A DNA stretch of 64,000 nucleotides from Rasiella rasia (lineage in GTDB: Bacteria > Bacteroidota > Bacteroidia > Flavobacteriales > Flavobacteriaceae). The position numbers were made by a program, and so were the translations under genes. The notes under the pieces are model-generated. The model was not told the origin of the DNA and did not search any database. It saw only the letters and a list, made by a program, of their open reading frames with translations. Shown here in pieces: positions 1-9,288 of the stretch. Position 1 is the first letter of the stretch. Every line of letters starts with the position of its first letter. The stretch lies in NCBI RefSeq assembly GCF_011044175.1, contig NZ_CP049057.1, positions 3,138,501 to 3,202,500 of the forward strand, written 5' to 3'.

Positions 1-2
1 CG

Positions 3-908
3 ACAAAATTGTTGCCTCAATTCTCAAAAGAACGAATATTTAGAGCGTCTTATGCTCTTTCGGGTCTCGATTTAATGATATGGGGGTTATTCAAAAAGGT
101 TGTGATTGCAGATAACTGTGCGTTTTTTGTAAATCAGATTTTTGACAATCCGGGTGCATATTCTAGTGCAGAACTCGCCACGGGTGCCGTACTCTTTGGG
201 TTTCAAATTTATGGTGACTTTTCAGGATATAGTGATATAGCAATTGGTACTGCGCGCTTGTTTGGATTCGATTTAATGCTCAATTTTAAGTTTCCTTATT
301 TTTCTAGAGATATTGCAGAATTCTGGAGACGCTGGCATATTTCATTGTCTACGTGGTTTCGTGATTACTTATATATTCCCTTAGGTGGTTCTAGAGGTAC
401 CTTAGGCTTTCAGATAAGAAATGTCTTTATTGTATTTGTTGTAAGTGGTTTTTGGCATGGTGCTAGTTGGAATTTTATTATTTGGGGTGCCATTCACGCT
501 ATATTGTTTTTACCTCTTTTGATAGCCAAAAAGAATAGGAGCAATCTAAATTTTAACCGATTTAGTATTAAATCGGTTTTCAATATCGTAGGGACTTTTA
601 TGTTAGTGAATATTGCGTGGATATTTTTTAGGGCAGATACCCTTCAAATAGCATACAACTATATTAAGACGATGCTAACAGATGGTTCTTTATCAATGGG
701 TGTTTTTACTAGTTCGTCAAAAAGTCTATTGTTTTTTGCTATCATATTAATTTCGGTACTTACGTTGCTGTTGTTTGAATATTTCAGCATTAAAAAGAAA
801 CGAGATTTAGTGCTATTTAACAGAGTAAGTGCAATCGTAATAGTACTAATGATTGTGTTTTTTGGAGCCTTTAAAAATGCTTCAGAATTTATTTATTTTC
901 AGTTTTAG
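3..908 (+). CDS. MBOAT family O-acyltransferase, 5' end outside window
   Basis: Membrane-bound O-acyltransferase of the AlgI/DltB type, expected to move acyl (probably acetyl) groups across the inner membrane onto an extracellular glycan. The window opens inside the gene: codons from base 3 (T-K-L-L-P-Q-F) align with T-N-L-L-P-Q-F in the complete paralogue at 1975-3408, so roughly the first 180 residues are missing. Visible family signatures are DFSGYSDIAIGTARLFG, FWRRWHISLSTWFRDYLYIPLGG and FWHGASWN with the presumed catalytic His, followed by C-terminal membrane segments. It is followed after 2 bases by an SGNH-type partner. The family is clear; the acyl acceptor is inferred from the neighbouring glycan genes. 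Confidence 0.9.
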   Translation, partial: TKLLPQFSKERIFRASYALSGLDLMIWGLFKKVVIADNCAFFVNQIFDNPGAYSSAELATGAVLFGFQIYGDFSGYSDIAIGTARLFGFDLMLNFKFPYFSRDIAEFWRRWHISLSTWFRDYLYIPLGGSRGTLGFQIRNVFIVFVVSGFWHGASWNFIIWGAIHAILFLPLLIAKKNRSNLNFNRFSIKSVFNIVGTFMLVNIAWIFFRADTLQIAYNYIKTMLTDGSLSMGVFTSSSKSLLFFAIILISVLTLLLFEYFSIKKKRDLVLFNRVSAIVIVLMIVFFGAFKNASEFIYFQF

Positions 909-910
909 GT

Positions 911-1810
911 ATGAAAAAGTTTTTAAAAAGAATCCTACTTATTTTCCTTATAGTTTTTCTATTAGGAAACCTCCTTGGATACCTTAGCCTAAAAATTCAT
1001 TCGGAAGGGAATTTCTACAAACCCTCGTTCGCAGTGAATGCTCATAAACCAGCAAACTACGATTATGTAGTGGTAGGTGCGAGTACTGGTCTTACTACAA
1101 TAAACACTGGGCTTATAGATAGTCTAGCTCATACGAAGGGATTAAATCTCTCTATGGACGACACCAATATTTCCAGTCATTATTTAATGCTGCAACACTT
1201 TTTAGCCCAAGGAAATACTGTATCCAAATGTATTCTGGCACCAGCAGTGGGTAGTTATAATGATGCAAACAAAGAAAGTAGTACCAACGATTATCGTTTT
1301 GCTATGTTTGCTGAAAGCTCCTATGTTACTACTTATTTTAATACGATAGAAGAAAAAAGCTTGAATTCTAGACTAATTGCCTCGGCAAGTTATATGCCTA
1401 TGGCAGTGGAGTCTTACTATAATGCCGAATTATTTTTTACTTCATTGTATGTGCTAACAGATTTTAAAAAGCGTAATAGATTTGACCAAAACGGAAACTA
1501 TACTTATCCGCCAAAACGTAACGTACAGCGTTTTCAGAAAAAGCCATTTGAATTAAAATTTAGTAATCCGTATCTCAAAAAGCTAGAGGCCTTGTGTTTA
1601 GAGCATAACATAGAATTACTTTATTTTGTCTCTCCTATTGCTAATAAGCATGTGACAATGGAACCTCATAGTCATCTTCTTGATTATAGCAATTTCATTA
1701 AAGACCCAATTTATTTTTATGATGCGATTCATGTAAATTCTGAAGGGAGAAAGCTGGTGTCTCAACAATTAGCAGATACGCTTTTTTCAAATAACAGTGT
1801 AAAGAACTAG
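911..1810 (+). CDS. SGNH-hydrolase-like membrane-anchored partner of MBOAT acyltransferase
   Basis: A 299-residue protein with one N-terminal membrane anchor (about residues 5-27) and a periplasmic domain. A strand ending in VVVGAST resembles SGNH block I, with Ser after Gly-Ala. Near the C-terminus DAIHVNSEG matches the Asp-x-x-His block V. The layout is that of the AlgJ/AlgX/DltD-like proteins that work with MBOAT acyltransferases in glycan O-acetylation. It starts 2 bases after the preceding MBOAT stop and is clearly coupled to it. It is distantly paralogous to the protein at 3408-4307. Transfer activity is inferred from context; specificity is unknown. Confidence 0.72.
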   Translation: MKKFLKRILLIFLIVFLLGNLLGYLSLKIHSEGNFYKPSFAVNAHKPANYDYVVVGASTGLTTINTGLIDSLAHTKGLNLSMDDTNISSHYLMLQHFLAQGNTVSKCILAPAVGSYNDANKESSTNDYRFAMFAESSYVTTYFNTIEEKSLNSRLIASASYMPMAVESYYNAELFFTSLYVLTDFKKRNRFDQNGNYTYPPKRNVQRFQKKPFELKFSNPYLKKLEALCLEHNIELLYFVSPIANKHVTMEPHSHLLDYSNFIKDPIYFYDAIHVNSEGRKLVSQQLADTLFSNNSVKN

Positions 1811-1923
1811 TTGAAGTTATACAACAGAAAAATTCTATACGGGTAACGTATGGCAATAATAGAATGGTAGCACACTTTTTCAGTCTTTACTAAATAACCA
1901 TGCGTCGCTTTGCAAAGAAATAC

Positions 1924-1931
1924 TAACTTTG
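1924..1931 (+). promoter_or_regulatory. possible Bacteroidota -7 element upstream of second MBOAT gene
   Basis: TAACTTTG matches TAnnTTTG about 43 bases before the 1975 start, in a 164-base gap that breaks the otherwise tight gene spacing. No convincing TTG lies 17-21 bases upstream, so this is weak. Confidence 0.3.
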
Positions 1932-1974
1932 GAAGGATATAAAAATCCATTAATACACAAGAAGAAACGCATTT

Positions 1975-3408
1975 ATGCTTTTTAATTCATTCGATTTTGC
2001 GATTTTCCTTCCTATTGTATTCATACTCTATTGGTTTGTTTGCAAAAGAAGTATAAAGGCGCAGAATGTATTACTTGTAATTGCCAGCTATGTTTTTTAT
2101 GGTTGGTGGGATTGGCGCTTTTTGTTTCTAATTTTATTTAGCACACTTGTAGATTATTCGATTGGGTTAGCGTTGGCAAAAGAGTCTAGACAGCGCAAAC
2201 GGAAAATGCTACTTGCCATAAGTGTATTCGTAAATATTGGTTTACTAGGTTTCTTTAAATACTACAATTTCTTTCTAGATAATTTTGTCCAAGCGTTCTC
2301 CTTTTTTGGTACCAACTTTGAAGTTTCTCGATTAGATATTATTCTTCCTGTAGGTATTTCGTTCTATACGTTTCAGACATTAAGCTACACCATAGATGTC
2401 TATAGAAATAAGCTAGAACCCACTAAAGATCTTGTTGCTTTTACTGCATTTGTGTCATTCTTTCCACAGTTAGTGGCTGGCCCTATTGAACGGGCAACCA
2501 ATTTGCTTCCTCAGTTTTTTAAGAAACGTAAATTTAATAGTGACCAAGCAATCATTGGCTTTAAGCAGATTATTTGGGGGTTGTTCAAAAAAATAGTTAT
2601 TGCAGATAATTGTGCGCAGTATGTAAACGAAATTTTTGGTAATTATGACGAAGTTGGTTCCCTTACATTAATCTTGGGTGCCGTATATTTTGCCTTTCAG
2701 ATTTATGGCGATTTTTCTGGCTATAGTGATATTGCCATTGGTACAGCACGCTTGTTTAATTTTAGGTTGATGACCAATTTTAGATACCCTTATTTTTCTC
2801 GTGATATAGCTGAGTTTTGGCGTAGGTGGCATATTTCACTTTCTACTTGGTTTCGCGATTATGTGTACATCCCTTTAGGTGGCAGTAGGGGAAGTCAACT
2901 CTTTCAAGTTAGAAATGTGTTTATCATTTTTTTAGTGAGTGGTTTTTGGCATGGCGCGAATTGGACCTTCATAGTTTGGGGTGCTATTAACGCCTTATTT
3001 TTTATTCCATTATTATTAACTAAAAGAAACAGAAATAATACCGATACGGTTGCTGAGGGCAGGTTTTTGCCGAATTTAAAAGAGTTTCTGACCATGTTAG
3101 GTACCTTTGGTATTGTAACCTTAGGTTGGATTTATTTTAGAGCAGAAAGCGTTACAGTGGCTAATGACTATATTGCGCATATTCTAGCGTTTGATTTTAA
3201 GATGGGTATGCTAAACATAGAACGATATCCATTTGAGCTTCTTCCCTTATTGGCAATTTTGTTGTATTATGAGTGGTTTTCTAGAGATTTAGAGTTTCCA
3301 CTATATTCACCAACATATTCGTTGCCAAGAGTTCTTGTGGTGGTAGTGTTAATTGCGACATTTGGTAGTTTTTCAACAATTCAAGATTTTATATATTTTC
3401 AATTCTGA
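1975..3408 (+). CDS. MBOAT family O-acyltransferase
   Basis: Complete 477-residue polytopic membrane protein of the AlgI/DltB/PatA type. It starts MLFNSFDFAIFLPIVF, the usual beginning of bacterial MBOAT proteins. FFPQLVAGPIERA, DFSGYSDIAIGTARLF and WRRWHISLSTWFRDYVYIPL are characteristic, and FWHGANW carries the presumed catalytic His326. It is a close paralogue of the truncated gene at the window start. Its stop TGA shares one base with the ATG of the next SGNH gene, so the pair is translationally coupled. The role is inferred as O-acylation of the polysaccharide made by the downstream genes. Confidence 0.93.
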   Translation: MLFNSFDFAIFLPIVFILYWFVCKRSIKAQNVLLVIASYVFYGWWDWRFLFLILFSTLVDYSIGLALAKESRQRKRKMLLAISVFVNIGLLGFFKYYNFFLDNFVQAFSFFGTNFEVSRLDIILPVGISFYTFQTLSYTIDVYRNKLEPTKDLVAFTAFVSFFPQLVAGPIERATNLLPQFFKKRKFNSDQAIIGFKQIIWGLFKKIVIADNCAQYVNEIFGNYDEVGSLTLILGAVYFAFQIYGDFSGYSDIAIGTARLFNFRLMTNFRYPYFSRDIAEFWRRWHISLSTWFRDYVYIPLGGSRGSQLFQVRNVFIIFLVSGFWHGANWTFIVWGAINALFFIPLLLTKRNRNNTDTVAEGRFLPNLKEFLTMLGTFGIVTLGWIYFRAESVTVANDYIAHILAFDFKMGMLNIERYPFELLPLLAILLYYEWFSRDLEFPLYSPTYSLPRVLVVVVLIATFGSFSTIQDFIYFQF

Positions 3409-4307
3409 TGAAAAAATTTGGGGCCTATATACTAATTCTAGTAACTGCTACGGTAGTTATATTCTATTTATTAGATGCAGGGTATACCTATGTATATAAT
3501 AATGGAGCCTACCGAAGCAAAGCTATGTGGGTTAGAGACATGAAAGACTTACCAAAATTAGATTATATAGTGTTGGGCTCATCTAGGGCAAATTACTTTA
3601 TAAATCCTACGGTGATTGAAGCGCAAACTGGAAAGATGGGATTAAACTTAGGTGTAAATGCATCTACAGGTATTGAAATATTCTTGATGCTAGACGAATT
3701 TTTGAAGATTCGAGATGTTGATACCGTTTTTATACAAGTAGATTCTAAGTACATACAAATGAATCCGGATTTAGTAGGAGAACAGGCTTGGATTCCCTTT
3801 ATATATGAACCGGTAAAGTATGAACTCTTTAAAGATCACGGTGATGAATATATATGGTGTAGGTACATGCCTTTTTATAGGTATCAGAGATCTGAGGCAA
3901 GACTAGGGTACAGAAATGTTATTCCTAGTTTACTAGGAAAGGGCGTTTCTTATAAAGAAAACTCAGGTTATTTTCCAAAGAGTGGCGTGATAAAAAAAGA
4001 ACGACCCTATAGAGCAGATAAACCAATCACCCAAGAGAATCCTTATTTTAAAATGATGATAGAATTGTGTGAAGAAAAGAACGTTCCGGTAATCTTTTTT
4101 ACTGCTCCTATTTACGGTTTTAAAGGCGATTTAAAACCGCTACAAAAATACCTTCCCAACTATTATGATTTAAAGGAAAGTATTACAGATAGAAATTTGT
4201 TTAGTGATCAAACACATCTAAATACACAAGGGGCTACGGTATTTAGTCGAAAATTTGCCACCTTGTTTTTTAATAATGCTAAAGAAGAAAGTTCTAGTAA
4301 TCCATAG
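3408..4307 (+). CDS. SGNH-hydrolase-like partner of MBOAT acyltransferase
   Basis: A 299-residue protein with a single N-terminal membrane segment (about residues 5-25) and an extracytoplasmic domain. YIVLGSSRANYF looks like SGNH block I (Gly-Ser-Ser) and DQTHLNTQG like block V with an Asp-x-x-His pair. It overlaps the upstream MBOAT stop by one base. Same length as the first SGNH gene but diverged, so the two acyltransferase pairs probably arose by tandem duplication and may act on different positions or residues. Enzymatic role is inferred. Confidence 0.72.
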   Translation: MKKFGAYILILVTATVVIFYLLDAGYTYVYNNGAYRSKAMWVRDMKDLPKLDYIVLGSSRANYFINPTVIEAQTGKMGLNLGVNASTGIEIFLMLDEFLKIRDVDTVFIQVDSKYIQMNPDLVGEQAWIPFIYEPVKYELFKDHGDEYIWCRYMPFYRYQRSEARLGYRNVIPSLLGKGVSYKENSGYFPKSGVIKKERPYRADKPITQENPYFKMMIELCEEKNVPVIFFTAPIYGFKGDLKPLQKYLPNYYDLKESITDRNLFSDQTHLNTQGATVFSRKFATLFFNNAKEESSSNP

Positions 4308-4310
4308 TAG

Positions 4311-5192
4311 ATGAGCACAGAAAATAGTATCATAAAGAGTTTAAAAAAGTTTCATGTTCTAATTGTTCGCTGGCACATGGATTTTGGCAATTTCTTGAGG
4401 TTGATTATAGCGAAGGTAACAGGGCAGAAAATAATTTATATTCAATTTGCGCGAGTAAATAATTTTGGGGACCAATTTAATTACGATCTAACAAAATTCT
4501 TTGGTAGACAATTAATTTACACCCATTCTTATAAAAAAAGTCAAGTCGCATTGTGTGGTTCTATCCTAGGGACCTACCTACGCGACTATTCTGGGTATAT
4601 ACTGGGAGCAGGATTCTTGGCAGCAAGATTTGACCGTAGAGAGAACAACTGGAAGGTAAAAATGATTCGCGGCCCTCTAAGTGCAGAACAGTGTGGACAT
4701 GAAAATGAAAATGTGCTATACGCCGACCCTGGAATACTAGCCTCCCTCATGTACACGCAACCTGTAACTAAAAAATATGATCTAGGTATACTTCCGCACA
4801 GTAAAGATGTGGCAATGATGGAAAAATTACCGTGGGGACCTAACGTAAAGTTAATTCATCCTCGTCGAAAACCTTCGGATGTTGCGCACGATATAAAGCA
4901 ATGTAAGCATATAGCATCGTCTTCACTACACGGATTAATCTTTGCAGACGCGTTTCAAATTCCTAATATTCACCTTAAAATTTCAGATAGATTAAAAGGA
5001 GGACTTCATAAGTTTCATGATTATTACTTAGGTATGAATATGCCCTATGAGAACATTATGTATGAAAAAGGTGTGACTGTTGAAAAAATTATTGCGCATT
5101 GTAAAAATAGATGTGAAGAAGGATACTTAGCTAAGAAACAGATTGCTGTTCAGGAAATGATAAATACTGTTTTTAAAAATATTAATACGTAG
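4311..5192 (+). CDS. polysaccharide pyruvyl transferase family protein
   Basis: A 293-residue cytoplasmic protein of the CsaB/WcaK-like family, which transfers pyruvate from phosphoenolpyruvate to form ketals on sugars. Motifs seen in order: NFGDQFNYDL near the N-terminus, MIRGPLSAE in the middle, YADPGIL, then SSSLHGLIFADAF, the conserved Ser-x-x-His-Gly segment of the family. Pyruvate ketals add negative charge to exopolysaccharides. It sits 3 bases after the SGNH gene and abuts the sulfotransferase, consistent with a block of decorating enzymes. Substrate sugar unknown. Confidence 0.85.
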   Translation: MSTENSIIKSLKKFHVLIVRWHMDFGNFLRLIIAKVTGQKIIYIQFARVNNFGDQFNYDLTKFFGRQLIYTHSYKKSQVALCGSILGTYLRDYSGYILGAGFLAARFDRRENNWKVKMIRGPLSAEQCGHENENVLYADPGILASLMYTQPVTKKYDLGILPHSKDVAMMEKLPWGPNVKLIHPRRKPSDVAHDIKQCKHIASSSLHGLIFADAFQIPNIHLKISDRLKGGLHKFHDYYLGMNMPYENIMYEKGVTVEKIIAHCKNRCEEGYLAKKQIAVQEMINTVFKNINT

Positions 5193-5801
5193 ATGGAAAA
5201 ACCAAAAGTGTTTGGAATTGGATTTCAGAAGACTGGAACCACCTCGTTAGAAAGTGCACTTGAAGCCTTAGGGTATCGTGTGTATGGAGGCGATAAAAAC
5301 TTAATGAAGTACGACGATACTCAAGAACTGAAATCCTATATCGCAGAAACACTCACCCAATGGGACGCCGTGCAGGATATGCCATGGCCATTGTTTTATA
5401 AAGAGCTCTACGAATTATTTCCTGACGCAAAATTTATTCTAACTAAAAGAGAGAGCAATGCATGGATTAAAAGCGTAGTTCGTCATTTTGGGATGGTTAG
5501 AATTCCATTACATCAAAAAATATACGACGTTCCTAAAGCTGAAGGGTACGAAGATGTCTACGTTAAAACCTACGAAGCCCATAACGAAGCAGTGATTTCT
5601 TTCTTTAAAGAAAAGGATAATTTTTTGGTTATGGAGATAGGCAAAAATTTCAATTATAAGGTACTGTGTGACTTTATAGGAATACCAAAACCAGAAGCAG
5701 ACGCTTTTCCGCACAGTAGAAAGAACAAACAGAAATACAATAAATACAAGTGGTATCGCTATCTTAGAGCCATATACGTAAATTACAAAAAAGGCTATTA
5801 A
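5193..5801 (+). CDS. sulfotransferase family protein
   Basis: A 202-residue protein whose N-terminus has the PAPS-binding loop FQKTGTTSLESAL (about residues 11-23) of the P-loop sulfotransferase superfamily. FILTKRESNAWIKSVVRHF (near residue 90) fits the 3'-phosphate-binding region. It is short compared with many family members. It starts immediately after the pyruvyl transferase stop and ends sharing one base with the next glycosyltransferase. Inferred role: transfer of sulfate from PAPS to a sugar of the exported glycan. A protein or lipid substrate cannot be excluded. Confidence 0.8.
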   Translation: MEKPKVFGIGFQKTGTTSLESALEALGYRVYGGDKNLMKYDDTQELKSYIAETLTQWDAVQDMPWPLFYKELYELFPDAKFILTKRESNAWIKSVVRHFGMVRIPLHQKIYDVPKAEGYEDVYVKTYEAHNEAVISFFKEKDNFLVMEIGKNFNYKVLCDFIGIPKPEADAFPHSRKNKQKYNKYKWYRYLRAIYVNYKKGY

Positions 5802-6874
5802 TGAAAATTCTGTTTCTGTTTACGGTAAACAAGAGTTTCTTGTCAGATTATTTTGTTTCGTTAGCAACGCATGTAGCCGCGCTTGGCAATGAAACCATTG
5901 TATTTTCACTGAAGCAGCAACGTTCTCATCATAAGGTTAACGAGGTTACCTACATTACAGAACAAAAAAAAAGTACACTACACCTATACCGTGTTATTTA
6001 CAGGTTAATAAAAGAAGAAAGGCCAACTATCGTTATTTCTAATTTTAGCTATGTAAATCCTGCGTTGTTTGCTGGTAAATTGTTGAATGTTGAAAAGAAT
6101 ATTGCATGGCAGCATACTCTAATTGAACAGACAAAGGCAACTAAACGACAAATTTTTATTAAAAGTAAATTTTTAAATTGGGCCGATGGTATTGTTGTTA
6201 ATTCGAAGCGTCTAAAAGATGAGCTCGAAAATCAATTTAGAGTAAGAGGCAAACAAATAGATATTCTTCCGTTTTGGTCATCTATAGCTAGTTATACCCC
6301 TAAAAAAATTACATTGCCTAGTGCCGAAATTTTAATTGGGTGCTGTGGACGACTAGAAATTGATAAAAACCAACGTACGTTATTAAAAGCATTTGCCGAA
6401 GTTAAACAAGCAATGCCCACAACGAATCTGAAATTACTTTTAGCAGGGGAAGGTAGCGACAAAAGGCATCTTGAAAACTTAGCCGAAACATTAGCTATAA
6501 AAGATGAGGTTATTTTTTTAGGCCTGCTTTCTGCAGAAGAGATGGCTTACTTCTACACAAAAGTAGATCTTTTGGTGTTGCCTAGTTTGCATGAGGCTTT
6601 CGGACTCACATTTATAGAAGCACTTGCGCTAAACACACCATTGTTGGTTTCTGAAGCATTTGGCGCGTTGTCTTTTATAGAACCCAATCTATTAATGAAA
6701 TATGATATGGTTTTTACACCAGACGACGTAAAAATGCTCGTACAAAAGATGAAGCTCCGCATTGCTGCTGGCCGACAAGAAAACCATAATTACAAAGCAC
6801 TTTATGATTCTTGTTTTAGTGACGAAATTATACGGAATAAATTTGAAGAAATTATAGCTTTACACACAACCTAA
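5801..6874 (+). CDS. glycosyltransferase family 4 protein
   Basis: A 357-residue GT-B-fold glycosyltransferase. The N-terminal half is Rossmann-like (MKILFLFTVNKSF). The C-terminal half has the nucleotide-sugar site: GCCGRLEIDKNQRTLLKAF, then LLLAGEGSDK, then HEAFGLTFIEALALNTPLL with the family E-x7-E motif. It begins on the last base of the sulfotransferase stop codon, so it is coupled. Probably a retaining enzyme adding one sugar to the lipid-linked repeat unit; donor and linkage cannot be read from sequence. Confidence 0.9.
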   Translation: MKILFLFTVNKSFLSDYFVSLATHVAALGNETIVFSLKQQRSHHKVNEVTYITEQKKSTLHLYRVIYRLIKEERPTIVISNFSYVNPALFAGKLLNVEKNIAWQHTLIEQTKATKRQIFIKSKFLNWADGIVVNSKRLKDELENQFRVRGKQIDILPFWSSIASYTPKKITLPSAEILIGCCGRLEIDKNQRTLLKAFAEVKQAMPTTNLKLLLAGEGSDKRHLENLAETLAIKDEVIFLGLLSAEEMAYFYTKVDLLVLPSLHEAFGLTFIEALALNTPLLVSEAFGALSFIEPNLLMKYDMVFTPDDVKMLVQKMKLRIAAGRQENHNYKALYDSCFSDEIIRNKFEEIIALHTT

Positions 6875-6878
6875 ATTA

Positions 6879-8207
6879 ATGTTGTTTAAATTTTTAAAAT
6901 ACGTTCAACCCACACACTATTTCTCTCTAAAGCGAAATGATGGAACGTCTATATTTCCGATTGCTTCAGAATTGCCAGAAGTTGTACTACAGCAACTTCA
7001 AGAAGACAATAACTATTCGAGCAAAATGGCTACAGCATACGATTTGTCATTTCAAGCTGTGTTAAAAGGCTACACAGGAGATGCTCCAACCTATAGAGCT
7101 GTAGAACGATTGCCGGTTAAAGATGAATACAGGTTTCTACGGAAAAACTTTCATCCTATCTGGGTACTATATGTTTTGTTGCTAAGAGTATGCTCTTTCC
7201 ACAATCCATTTACTGAATTAGGAGGGTTTTTAAGAACAAGAAAAGTACGTCGGGTACCCTATACTGCTACTCCATTAAAAAATGATTCTTGGGAAAATTT
7301 TAATGCATCTCTCACGGCTCAAAATCCGTTGGTAACAGTTGTAATACCCACTCTAAACCGTTATAAATACCTAGCGCAAGTCTTACGCGATTTTGAAGTA
7401 CAGAGTTATACTAATTTTGAAATCGTAGTTGTTGATCAATCGCAGCCTTTTAATCCAGATTTTTATGCTCCATTTAAGTTACATATCAATGTAGTTAGAC
7501 AAGAAGAGCCAGCGCTTTGGTTAGCACGAAATACCGCCATTGAACAAGCTAAAGGAGAAATTATAGCACTCTCTGAAGACGATGTGCGTATTCCAAAATA
7601 TTGGATTGAAACGCACTTAAAGTGCTTAGATTACTTTCAAGCAGACATTTCAGCGGGGGTGTTTTTTCCGGAAGGAGAGAAAATACCTCAAAACCGATCC
7701 TTTTTTTCTATTGCTTCACAATTTGCAACAGGTAATGCAATGCTTTACAAAGATGTCTTTAGAAAAGTGAAGTTATTCGATAGGCAATTCGAGAAACAAC
7801 GAATGGGAGATGGAGAGTTTGGCCTGCGTTGCTATTTGCAGAGCCTTAAAAGTATAAGCAATCCGTTGGCATACTGCGAAGATATTAAAGCTGAGGTAGG
7901 GGGGTTACGACAAATGGGAAGCTGGGATGCGTTTCGAACTAAAAAACTTTTTGCTCCTAGGCCCATACCAAGTGTGTTGTATTTATACAGAAGGTACTAC
8001 GGAAATAGAAGCGCTGTCTTGGCCTTATTAAAATCTGTACCTCCATCAATAATTCCTTACCGATTTAAAAGAAATAAAATGCTTTTGCTTTTAGGTATCT
8101 TTGTTTCTGTATTCTTACTTCCATTAATTAGTATTCAAGTATTTATTTCATGGCGTAAGGCTACAAAAAAAATTGTTGAAGGTCCTTTAATTCGCTCTCT
8201 TGACTAA
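6879..8207 (+). CDS. glycosyltransferase family 2 protein with extra N-terminal domain
   Basis: A 442-residue protein. Residues 1 to about 145 match nothing I recognise. The GT-A domain begins at VTVVIPTLNRYKYLAQVL (about residue 150) and has the acidic SEDDV metal-site motif (about 230). A hydrophobic segment near residues 405-425 probably anchors it to the membrane. It follows the GT4 gene after 4 bases, and its last codons overlap the TTG start of the next gene. Predicted inverting transferase building the polysaccharide repeat unit. Confidence 0.87.
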   Translation: MLFKFLKYVQPTHYFSLKRNDGTSIFPIASELPEVVLQQLQEDNNYSSKMATAYDLSFQAVLKGYTGDAPTYRAVERLPVKDEYRFLRKNFHPIWVLYVLLLRVCSFHNPFTELGGFLRTRKVRRVPYTATPLKNDSWENFNASLTAQNPLVTVVIPTLNRYKYLAQVLRDFEVQSYTNFEIVVVDQSQPFNPDFYAPFKLHINVVRQEEPALWLARNTAIEQAKGEIIALSEDDVRIPKYWIETHLKCLDYFQADISAGVFFPEGEKIPQNRSFFSIASQFATGNAMLYKDVFRKVKLFDRQFEKQRMGDGEFGLRCYLQSLKSISNPLAYCEDIKAEVGGLRQMGSWDAFRTKKLFAPRPIPSVLYLYRRYYGNRSAVLALLKSVPPSIIPYRFKRNKMLLLLGIFVSVFLLPLISIQVFISWRKATKKIVEGPLIRSLD

Positions 8208-9288
8208 TCTTTTGCTTATTACATCAGAGTTTCCGCCTCAACCTGGGGGCATTGGCAACCATGCACACAATTTAGCAAATGCCTTACTTCCTCATAACTT
8301 TTCGGTAACTGTTTTGGCAGACCAACGTTCTAAAGATGGAAGGAAAGAGAATACCTTCGATACTGCTCAAAAGTATAACACCGTTCGTGTGCAGCGTCGT
8401 TCTTTACTACTTCTTACTTATCTACAACGTATTATGAAAGCCATCAACCTTGCAAAAAAGAATGATGTTGTTATAGTGTCGGGTAAGTTTTCGCTGTGGA
8501 TTGCTGGTCTGTTGCGGTTTTTCTTTAGCAAACAAATTGTAGCTGTCATTCATGGTTCTGAGGTAGCAATACCGCCATCTTTTAAGAAGCGTTTTACCAA
8601 ATGGTGCTTACAGCGATGTAGCAATGTAGTTGCTGTATCTAACTATACAAAATCTTTAGTACACGATTGGAACTTAAAAAGTGTTGTGGTAATACCAAAT
8701 GGTTTTTTAATAGACGCGTCCAATGAAATTTACAATACATCGGTTACCCCAATTAGACTTATTACCGTTGGAAATGTGACGCAACGAAAAGGACAGCACA
8801 ATGTAATTAAGGCACTTCCTTTGTTGTTAGAGCGCTTTCCGAAGTTACAATACGAAATAGTTGGTATTCCTACGGAAAAGGAACAAGTTGAAACCCTTGC
8901 AAAAAAATTGAAGGTGCAATCTGCTGTAGTTTTTCGCGGTAAAGTTTCCGAAGAAGAAAAAATACATCTACTTACTAATGCCACAATTTTTGTCATGTTA
9001 AGTGAAACCACCGCTACTGGAGATGTAGAGGGTTTTGGAATCGCTATTTTAGAAGCAAATGCCTTAGGAGTACCCGCCATTGGTGCAAAGGGATGCGGCA
9101 TAGAAGACGCTATTTTAGATGGTGTTTCTGGTATTCTAGTAGATGCGCACCAACCAGAGCAGATGTTGCAAGCCGTGTCTAGTATCTTAGAAAATTATAA
9201 TACCTACAGTGTAGCATGTAAGAAATGGTCTGAAAAGTTTAGCTGGGAAAAAATTAGTACACGTTACAAAGAGGTTCTTACGTCATGA
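8200..9288 (+). CDS. glycosyltransferase family 4 protein (TTG start)
   Basis: A 362-residue GT4 enzyme. The best start is TTG at 8200, giving M-T-N-L-L-L-I-T-S-E-F-P-P, the usual N-terminus of this subgroup; it overlaps the preceding gene by 8 bases. PPQPGGIGNHAHNLA is the N-terminal glycine-rich loop. RLITVGNVTQRKGQHNVI and EGFGIAILEANALGVP (E-x7-E) mark the donor-binding half. Its end overlaps the next gene by 4 bases (ATGA). Predicted cytoplasmic or peripheral membrane transferase in repeat-unit assembly. Confidence 0.9.
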   Translation: MTNLLLITSEFPPQPGGIGNHAHNLANALLPHNFSVTVLADQRSKDGRKENTFDTAQKYNTVRVQRRSLLLLTYLQRIMKAINLAKKNDVVIVSGKFSLWIAGLLRFFFSKQIVAVIHGSEVAIPPSFKKRFTKWCLQRCSNVVAVSNYTKSLVHDWNLKSVVVIPNGFLIDASNEIYNTSVTPIRLITVGNVTQRKGQHNVIKALPLLLERFPKLQYEIVGIPTEKEQVETLAKKLKVQSAVVFRGKVSEEEKIHLLTNATIFVMLSETTATGDVEGFGIAILEANALGVPAIGAKGCGIEDAILDGVSGILVDAHQPEQMLQAVSSILENYNTYSVACKKWSEKFSWEKISTRYKEVLTS

